Position numbers and translations under genes: made by a program. 64,000 nt of DNA, from the NCBI GenBank assembly GCA_041918675.1, contig JAYRVF010000003.1:111316-175315 (forward strand). The letters are read 5' to 3'. Below are positions 59,530 through 64,000 of this stretch, piece after piece (position 1 is the stretch's first letter; every line of letters begins with the position of its first letter). Under the pieces are notes generated by a model, which saw only the letters and a program-made list of their open reading frames with translations, ran no database searches and was not told the DNA's origin. Source of the stretch: SCUB01 sp041918675 (GTDB taxonomy: Bacteria; Pseudomonadota; Alphaproteobacteria; Rhizobiales; Xanthobacteraceae).

Positions 59530-61035
59530 TTGACCGAGCGCGATGTGTCGCCATCCGATGCGAAAGAGCCGGACGCCGAGCGGCCGGCGGCCACGCGCCC
59601 GCTGTTCGGCCTGTCGAGCAAACTGCTGCTCCTGACGATCCTGTTCGTGATGATCGCGGAAGTCGCGATCTATGTTCCCTCGATCGCCAATTTCCGGGAG
59701 AGTTGGCTGCGCGACCGGCTCGCGGCCGCCCACACCGCGGCCCTGGTGCTCGACGCCGCGCCGGACGGAACGCTGCCGGAGGGCCTGATCCGCCAGATCC
59801 TCCAAAGCGTCGGCGCTCGGGCCGTCGCGATGAAGAAGGGCCAGGAGCGGCGCTTGCTCGCCGCCGTCAATCTGCCGGCCGCGGTCGACAACGACGTCGA
59901 CATCCGTTCGGCCTCGGCCTGGCGGGCGATTGTCGACGCCTTCACGATGCTCACCGTCGGCGGCAACGGCGTCATGCGCGTCGTCGGCCCCGCGCCCGAG
60001 GGCGGGCAATTCGTCGAGGTCGTTCTCGACGAGCCGCCGCTGCGCGAGGCGATGCTGCGCTATTCGGCCAACATTCTTCTGCTCTCGCTCGTCATTTCCA
60101 TCGTCACGGCTTCGCTGGTCTACCTCGCGCTGCATTATCTGTTCGTGCGGCCGATGCGGCGGATCACGTCGAACCTGGTCGGCTTTCACGCCGATCCCGA
60201 AAGCCCGACGCGCATCATCGCGCCGTCCGACCGACGCGACGAGATCGGCGTGGCCGAGCGCGAGCTCGCGGCCATGCAGCGCGACCTGGTTTCGATGCTC
60301 AACCAGAAGAGCCGGCTCGCCGCGCTGGGGCTGGCGGTGTCCAAGATCAACCACGATTTGCGCAATCTGCTCGCCTCGGCCCAGCTCATTTCCGACCAGC
60401 TCGCCGGCGTCGAGGATTCGCAGGTGCAGCGCTTCGCGCCCAAGCTGATGCGCACGCTGGAGCGGGCGATCGCCTATTGCCAGTCGACCTTGTCCTATGG
60501 CCGCGCGCAGGAGGCCGCCCCCGTGCGCAAGCGCGTGGCGCTGAGGGCGATCCTCGACGAGGTTCGCGATTCGCTGGGGCTTGGCGCCGACACGCCGATC
60601 GCATGGATCGATGCCGTGCCGGCGGACATGCGCGTCGACGCCGATCCCGACCAGTTGTTCCGTGTCCTGCTCAATCTGGCGCGCAACGCCGTGCAGGCGA
60701 TCGAGGGCATGCCGGATGACGCCAAGGGCGCCAACGGCGGCCATCACGTCCGCGTTTTCGGCCGGCGGGAGGGGACGACCGCGATCATCGAGGTCTCCGA
60801 CACGGGGCCGGGCGTGCCCGCCAAGGCGCGCGCGCATCTTTTCGAGGCGTTCCAGGGCTCGGTGCGCGCGGGCGGAACGGGGCTGGGGCTGGCGATCGCG
60901 GCCGAGCTCGTGCGCGCGCATGGCGGGACGATCAGCCTGGTGGACGGGGCCTTGGCGGGCGCGACATTCCGCATCGCCATTCCCGATCGCGACGCGCCGG
61001 AGACCGCCCGGCGCGGCCGCGCGCTCACCGCGTGA
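59530..61035 (+). CDS. HAMP-containing sensor histidine kinase, orphan
   Basis: About 501 residues. It starts at a TTG with GGAG upstream. TM1 is around residues 31-50 (LLLLTILFVMIAEVAIYVPS), a periplasmic domain follows, then TM2 at about 180-205 (ILLLSLVISIVTASLVYLAL), HAMP, and a kinase core with AALGLAVSKINHDLRNLLAS (phospho-acceptor His in NHDLRN), LLNLARNAVQAIEG, VSDTGPGVPAKARAHLFEAF and AGGTGLGLAIAAELVRAHGG. No response-regulator gene lies beside it: the next genes are tRNA-Arg and cspA. The H-D-L-R-N box puts it in a distinct HisKA subgroup. Signal unknown. Confidence 0.93.
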   Translation: MTERDVSPSDAKEPDAERPAATRPLFGLSSKLLLLTILFVMIAEVAIYVPSIANFRESWLRDRLAAAHTAALVLDAAPDGTLPEGLIRQILQSVGARAVAMKKGQERRLLAAVNLPAAVDNDVDIRSASAWRAIVDAFTMLTVGGNGVMRVVGPAPEGGQFVEVVLDEPPLREAMLRYSANILLLSLVISIVTASLVYLALHYLFVRPMRRITSNLVGFHADPESPTRIIAPSDRRDEIGVAERELAAMQRDLVSMLNQKSRLAALGLAVSKINHDLRNLLASAQLISDQLAGVEDSQVQRFAPKLMRTLERAIAYCQSTLSYGRAQEAAPVRKRVALRAILDEVRDSLGLGADTPIAWIDAVPADMRVDADPDQLFRVLLNLARNAVQAIEGMPDDAKGANGGHHVRVFGRREGTTAIIEVSDTGPGVPAKARAHLFEAFQGSVRAGGTGLGLAIAAELVRAHGGTISLVDGALAGATFRIAIPDRDAPETARRGRALTA

Positions 61036-61322
61036 GAGCGCCGGCTCCCGATCGGCATCTCGGCGGTTCAGGATAAGGCAAGCGGATTTGGCGGCGTGTC
61101 GGCCTTGGAAGGGGTCGGGGCGGAGCTGGTCGCCCTGCGGCCGGTGGGCCAAAGCAGGCCGGCCGTCGCGGGTGTGCGCGGGCATTTGCTTGCCTCGATC
61201 GGCGCGACGGCGGCCACGAGGCCGGCCTTGCCAAGCGCGGCCGGACCCATTAGCTATGGCCGGCCCGAGGCGCCTCGCGCCGGCGGGCCCCGCGCGCAAA
61301 TGATTGATCGCAAGCGGAAAAC

Positions 61323-61399
61323 GCGCCCGTAGCTCAGCTGGATAGAGCACCAGACTACGAATCTGGGGGTCAGAGGTTCGAATCCTTTCGGGCGCGCCA
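61323..61399 (+). tRNA. tRNA-Arg (anticodon ACG)
   Basis: 77 bases including an encoded CCA end. The acceptor stem GCGCCCG pairs with CGGGCGC, the D-arm is AGCTCAGCTGGATAGAGCA, the anticodon stem-loop is CCAGACTACGAATCTGG (loop CTACGAA, anticodon ACG), and the T-arm is GAGGTTCGAATCCTTTC. ACG is expected to be edited to ICG to read CGU, CGC and CGA. The discriminator is G. Only its own ends are visible, so I cannot tell whether it is an element integration site. Confidence 0.98.
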
Positions 61400-61924
61400 T
61401 TTTCGTTTTCAAATCAAAAGTTTACGTTGGGGGCTATCGGCGCGAGAAGTCAGCGCAGCAGATTGGTCGCGTATCGGTCGCATTTTTCCCAGTTGGCTCG
61501 CACGCTGAAACACGTCTGAATTGCCCCTAGATTTGTAGACGCCTTCTTCCCTGAATTTGAGGCAAGCAGGCCATGATGGGCAAAGCCAACTTCAGCGAAG
61601 AGCCCAGGTAGGGCCGCGGCCAAGCGAGCCCGGCGTTTACCGAGCATGCCGCGTGCACGAATCAAGGAAAGCAAGCCTTCGCGCGCGTGTGGTCGGCTCG
61701 ACCCCTCCCGCCGCCCCGTCCCTCTGGCCCCGGTTTCTCGGAGGCGGTAGGTCTTGCGAAACGCGGGCATATGCACTATGTTTGCGAAATCGAGTTTCGG
61801 CCGAACGACTTGGCCTCGCCGCGCGCTTTAGCGTCGACCTGACGACCTTCACCCAAATCTCGACGACTGAACCGGCCGGGCAACCGCGCGGCCAACACAC
61901 ACACGCACTCGAAAGAAATTTTAT
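61400..61924. other. Gene-poor stretch between tRNA-Arg and cspA (525 bases)
   Basis: No confident gene. A - strand frame at 61450-61776 (108 codons) has no recognisable motif. The final ~140 bases likely hold the promoter and long 5' untranslated leader typical of cold-shock genes, including GAAAGAAATTTT before the start codon. Confidence 0.5.
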
Positions 61925-62134
61925 ATGACGCAAGGAACCGTGAAGTGGTTCAACGGCCAAAAGGGCTTCGGTTTCATCCAGCCGGATGATGGCGGCAAGG
62001 ATGTCTTCGTGCACATCAGCGCCGTCGAGCGCGCTGGCATGCACAGCCTCAGCGAAGGACAGAAGATCTCCTTCGAAATCGTGGCCGATCGTCGCACCGG
62101 CAAGTCCTCCGCCGACAACCTGCGCGCCGTCTGA
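61925..62134 (+). CDS. Cold-shock protein (CspA family)
   Basis: A 69-residue single cold-shock domain, binding single-stranded nucleic acid as an RNA chaperone. It begins MTQGTVKWFNGQKGFGFIQP, where RNP1 is KGFGFI and RNP2 is VFVHIS. The rest is SAVERAGMHSLSEGQKISFE and IVADRRTGKSSADNLRAV. The ATG at 61925 is the family start. A strong intrinsic terminator lies 64 bases downstream. Expression is probably controlled by its long leader and by temperature, as in the family. Confidence 0.97.
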   Translation: MTQGTVKWFNGQKGFGFIQPDDGGKDVFVHISAVERAGMHSLSEGQKISFEIVADRRTGKSSADNLRAV

Positions 62135-62197
62135 TCGACCGCGCCGGTCGCCAACTCGCCTTGACCTCGGATGTACTGGCAAGGCTTGTGGTCTGAA

Positions 62198-62230
62198 CCC
62201 CGCGCACGGTGCGCCGTGCGCGGGGTTTTT
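62198..62230 (+). terminator. Intrinsic terminator of cspA
   Basis: CCCCGCGCACGG and CCGTGCGCGGGG form a perfect 12-bp stem around TGCG (62198-62225), followed at once by TTTTT. Its position 64 bases past the cspA stop codon, and the T-run, make this the clearest terminator in the window. Confidence 0.93.
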
Positions 62231-62691
62231 GTTTGCCCGTGACGCATCGCCGAAGGTCGCGATTCATTTCGCGCGGCGCGGCCATATAAGATATGAATCA
62301 GATGACGGCTCGAATTGCCCGGGGCGAACGCGAAAAACCGCGTCGAATTGATGTCTTGCCAACGTCCGAGACTGCGCCGAGCAACCTATGCCGCGCGAAT
62401 TTGATCGATACGCGGTGCATTCGAATTTCAACTTCTGATATATTGTTTTCTATCTCAGGTAGTGAAATCTACTGCCACCATGGCATGGTTGGTTAACTCT
62501 TTGTCATTTAACCAAAATCAAGAAGGGTTCGAGAGTGGTTATGCCAATTGGGCAGTTTATTTCCACTCCCGTAGAATCCGAAAAGTCAGATATTTCCAAT
62601 AGTCACAGCGCGTTAGCATAATGCTGCCGCATGGCACGCCATTTGCGAAGATCCTCCTATGAAGGTGCGACTTCATTCAGAAGGAGGGGCG
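62231..62691. promoter_or_regulatory. Low-GC upstream region of the small secreted-protein cluster
   Basis: From about 62340 this DNA is markedly AT-rich compared with the rest of the window (CTGATATATTGTTTTCTATC; CATTTAACCAAAATCAAG). It has a spaced inverted repeat GGTTAA-N11-TTAACC (62491-62513), which could be an operator. GAAGGAGGGGCG just before 62692 is a strong ribosome-binding site. A frame at 62293-62496 (67 codons) has no supporting feature and is not called. Confidence 0.5.
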
Positions 62692-63042
62692 ATGCGTCGA
62701 GTGTTAGTTGCCTTAATTCTTGGTTTTTCGGTTCCTCAGATCGCGTGGGCCGCCGATGAGTTCCCGATCGCAGGACTTAAACCAAGCGAGCGCCCCGCGG
62801 GCGCTCCCGTGATTTCTTCACCGCAGCGAGCCCCTGATTGGGAAAAGCGTCTCTTCCACGGTGTCGTGAAGCCGTATCCCAAGAGCGTTACATCTCAGCA
62901 GACCGATCAAGGCAGTTGGTACACGCCGTTCAACCGGCCGGGTATGCGTCCGCCTTTCGATTTGCGTGGCTGGACTGAAAGCAAAGCCGGCGGGAAGGCC
63001 GACGAGAAAGCATCCGGCAAAACAAACGGGAGGAAATCATGA
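62692..63042 (+). CDS. Small exported protein of unknown function (first gene of right-end cluster)
   Basis: 116 residues. A signal peptide (MRRVLVALILGFSVPQIAWA, cleaved before ADEFPIAG) is followed by a proline-rich region (LKPSERPAGAPVISSPQRAP), DWEKRLFHGVVKPYPKSVTS, QGSWYTPFNRPGMRPPFDLR and a Lys/Gly-rich tail (SKAGGKADEKASGKTNGRKS). No cysteine is present in the mature part and no family is recognised. The ATG at 62692 has AAGGAGG upstream; an ATG at 62659 is also in frame. It overlaps the next gene by four bases, so the two are co-translated. Confidence 0.75.
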   Translation: MRRVLVALILGFSVPQIAWAADEFPIAGLKPSERPAGAPVISSPQRAPDWEKRLFHGVVKPYPKSVTSQQTDQGSWYTPFNRPGMRPPFDLRGWTESKAGGKADEKASGKTNGRKS

Positions 63043-63347
63043 AATTCACGCGTGCCTTGATGATTGCGATGGCCGTTTCGGGTGGCCTTGCGGCCACCGT
63101 GACGACGGCTTCCGCGCAGCAGATGCGCCCACAAGGATGGGTTTGCACCAATCTCGTTTTCACCAATCAAGGTCCGCGTTGTTTCGCGTGGCAGCAGTCG
63201 CCGTTTGGCGTCATCATGCCTCCGCCGTTCTACGCGACCGCCCCCGCGAAAAAGTCGATGGTGGGCACGCCGGCGAAAAAGCCGATGGTCGGAGCTCCGG
63301 CGAAGAAGAAGGTCATCAAGAAGAAGCGGAACCGCGGCGGCCGCTAG
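63039..63347 (+). CDS. Small exported protein with Lys-rich repeats (second gene of right-end cluster)
   Basis: 102 residues. A signal peptide (MKFTRALMIAMAVSGGLAAT, cut near TASA-Q) is followed by QQMRPQGWVCTNLVFTNQGP then RCFAWQQSPFGVIMPPPFYA, with two cysteines that could pair. The C-terminal third repeats PAKKSMVG, PAKKPMVG, PAKKKVIKKKRN, strongly basic. A GWVCT string also occurs in the Met-rich protein encoded next. GGGAGGAAATC precedes the ATG, and the upstream gene overlaps by four bases. Unknown function; an exported, possibly envelope-bound basic protein. Confidence 0.78.
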   Translation: MKFTRALMIAMAVSGGLAATVTTASAQQMRPQGWVCTNLVFTNQGPRCFAWQQSPFGVIMPPPFYATAPAKKSMVGTPAKKPMVGAPAKKKVIKKKRNRGGR

Positions 63348-63414
63348 CGCTCACGTTAGCGCTGCGCGCCACGTCAAGTACGAACGGATGAGCGACGCTC
63401 GTCCGATCGCGTAG

Positions 63415-63460
63415 TTGCGGCAAAGGTCGACGTCTTACCTCGCCTCTGCCTTTGCCGCAA
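63415..63460. promoter_or_regulatory. 12+12 inverted repeat ahead of the Met-rich gene
   Basis: TTGCGGCAAAGG (63415-63426) and CCTTTGCCGCAA (63449-63460) are exact complements around 22 bases. It lies in the 149-base gap between the second cluster gene and the Met-rich gene. In RNA it would form a stable stem without a T-run, so it may set relative expression or mRNA stability rather than terminate. Confidence 0.55.
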
Positions 63461-63496
63461 AGCGTTGGATGAGGCGAGATTTTGGGAGAGCTGATT

Positions 63497-64000
63497 ATGA
63501 CGATCAAGTTGAAGGCCCTGCTGGTTGGCGTGTCGTTGCTGGCGGCGGGACCTGTCCTTGCCCAAGGCATGTCCGGCATGTCCGGCATGGGTGGCATGGG
63601 CGGAATGTCCGGCATGTCCGGAATGGGCGGCATGTCGGGCATGTCCGGCATGGGCGGCATGAGCGGCATGTCCGGTATGGGCGGCATGAGCGGCATGTCC
63701 GGTATGGGCGGCATGAGCGGCATGTCCGGCATGGGTGGCATGAGCGGCATGTCCGGCATGGCCGGAAACGGCGGCTGGGTGTGTACCCAGTGGACCTATG
63801 GTCCGTCCGGCATGTCCGGCATGGGCGGCATGTCCGGTATGGGCGGCATGTCCGGTATGGGCGGCATGTCCGGTATGGGCGGCATGAGCGGCATGTCCGG
63901 TATGGGCGGCATGTCCGGCATGGGCGGCATGAGCGGCATGTCCGGTATGGGCGGCATGTCCGGCATGGGCGGCATGAGCGGCATGTCCGGTATGGGCGGC
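63497..64000 (+). CDS. Exported methionine-rich protein of Gly-Met-Ser/Gly-Met-Gly triplet repeats, 3' end missing
   Basis: 168 codons are visible, open at the right edge. A signal peptide (MTIKLKALLVGVSLLAAGPV, cut near LAQ-G) is followed by 22 uninterrupted triplets M-[S/G/A]-G, then NGGWVCTQWTYGPSG, then 21 more triplets up to the edge. Thus 43 of about 145 mature residues are Met, one every third position, and Gly is also at every third position (a Gly-X-Y register with X = Met). Inside the repeats Ser and Gly alternate in a loose nine-residue pattern. GGGAGAG precedes the ATG. Exported Met-rich proteins can bind Cu(I) through thioethers, and Gly-X-Y repeats can form collagen- or polyglycine-II-like helices; both are inference. 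No known family is recognised. Confidence 0.88.
   Translation, partial: MTIKLKALLVGVSLLAAGPVLAQGMSGMSGMGGMGGMSGMSGMGGMSGMSGMGGMSGMSGMGGMSGMSGMGGMSGMSGMGGMSGMSGMAGNGGWVCTQWTYGPSGMSGMGGMSGMGGMSGMGGMSGMGGMSGMSGMGGMSGMGGMSGMSGMGGMSGMGGMSGMSGMGG

Noticed and set aside
61450..61776. - strand frame of 108 codons after tRNA-Arg
   Set aside because: No start signal, domain or composition support; possibly a decayed gene, but nothing positive to report.
62293..62496. + strand frame of 67 codons in the low-GC region
   Set aside because: No ribosome-binding site or recognisable feature, and it lies in probable regulatory DNA.
63316..63759. - strand frame of repeated MPDMPLMPP
   Set aside because: It is the mirror of the Gly-Met repeat gene; the + strand has a signal peptide and ribosome-binding site, the - strand has neither.

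Overview
The window is 64 kb of GC-rich chromosome (about 68-70% in the stretches I counted by hand) from an alphaproteobacterium, almost certainly of the order Hyphomicrobiales (Rhizobiales). The support is gene content and order: chvI-chvG-hprK-PTS EIIA-HPr running divergently from pckA; 4.5S RNA next to dnaX-ybaB-recR; rpmH-rnpA-yidC-engB-argB followed by dapD and dapE; and order-typical families such as DUF2865, DUF1036, TIGR02281 aspartic proteases and a short HPr kinase. I cannot name the genus.

Layout. 1-6.3 kb: radC (cut by the left edge), map, an MscS channel, a CPA1 K+/H+ antiporter and a LuxR-type regulator. 6.4-9.1 kb: a BtuCDF-like ABC importer (ATPase and permease on -, binding protein on +). 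9.1-12.3 kb: cell-wall genes (mepA, an L,D-transpeptidase, a class A beta-lactamase) and a DUF1508 protein with a histone-like tail. 12.3-15.8 kb: lepA and a GT39-type glycosyltransferase. 15.9-22.9 kb: the PTS/HprK/ChvGI regulatory block with divergent pckA. 23-30.4 kb: DUF2865, pyrE, a membrane-anchored Nudix-like protein of lower GC, polA and an acyltransferase. 30.5-38.4 kb: hrpB, an aspartic protease, a phosphomannomutase, an Lrp regulator, a PfkB kinase, nudC and a HIT protein. 38.5-41.6 kb: 4.5S RNA, dnaX, ebfC, recR. 41.6-49.6 kb: ampG, rmuC, def-fmt, truA, cytochrome b561, dapE. 49.6-56.5 kb: dapD, a HAD phosphatase, a duplicated DUF1036 protein, argB, engB, yidC, rnpA, rpmH. 57-61 kb: a TVP38/DedA-like membrane protein overlapping a flavin oxidoreductase, then a lone histidine kinase. 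61.3-64 kb: tRNA-Arg(ACG), cspA, a low-GC stretch, and three small secreted-protein genes.

Most of the window is conserved housekeeping. The parts that stand out are: (a) the right-end cluster of three exported proteins, the last an extraordinary Gly-Met-Ser/Gly-Met-Gly triplet-repeat protein running off the window; (b) the 2TM plus Nudix-like gene between polA and pyrE; (c) a repeat-like segment read in frame as a linker inside polA; and (d) four intergenic tandem repeats with periods of 11-14 bases, plus several perfect palindromes.

How the genes work together: HPr, EIIA-Man and HprK form a regulatory (not sugar-transporting) PTS beside the ChvG/ChvI acid/host-sensing system and the gluconeogenic enzyme PckA. 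Def, Fmt and Map process protein N-termini. RpmH, RnpA, YidC and EngB form a ribosome/RNase P/membrane-insertion block. DapD, DapE and ArgB serve lysine/diaminopimelate and arginine synthesis. AmpG, MepA, the L,D-transpeptidase and the beta-lactamase all concern peptidoglycan turnover or defence.
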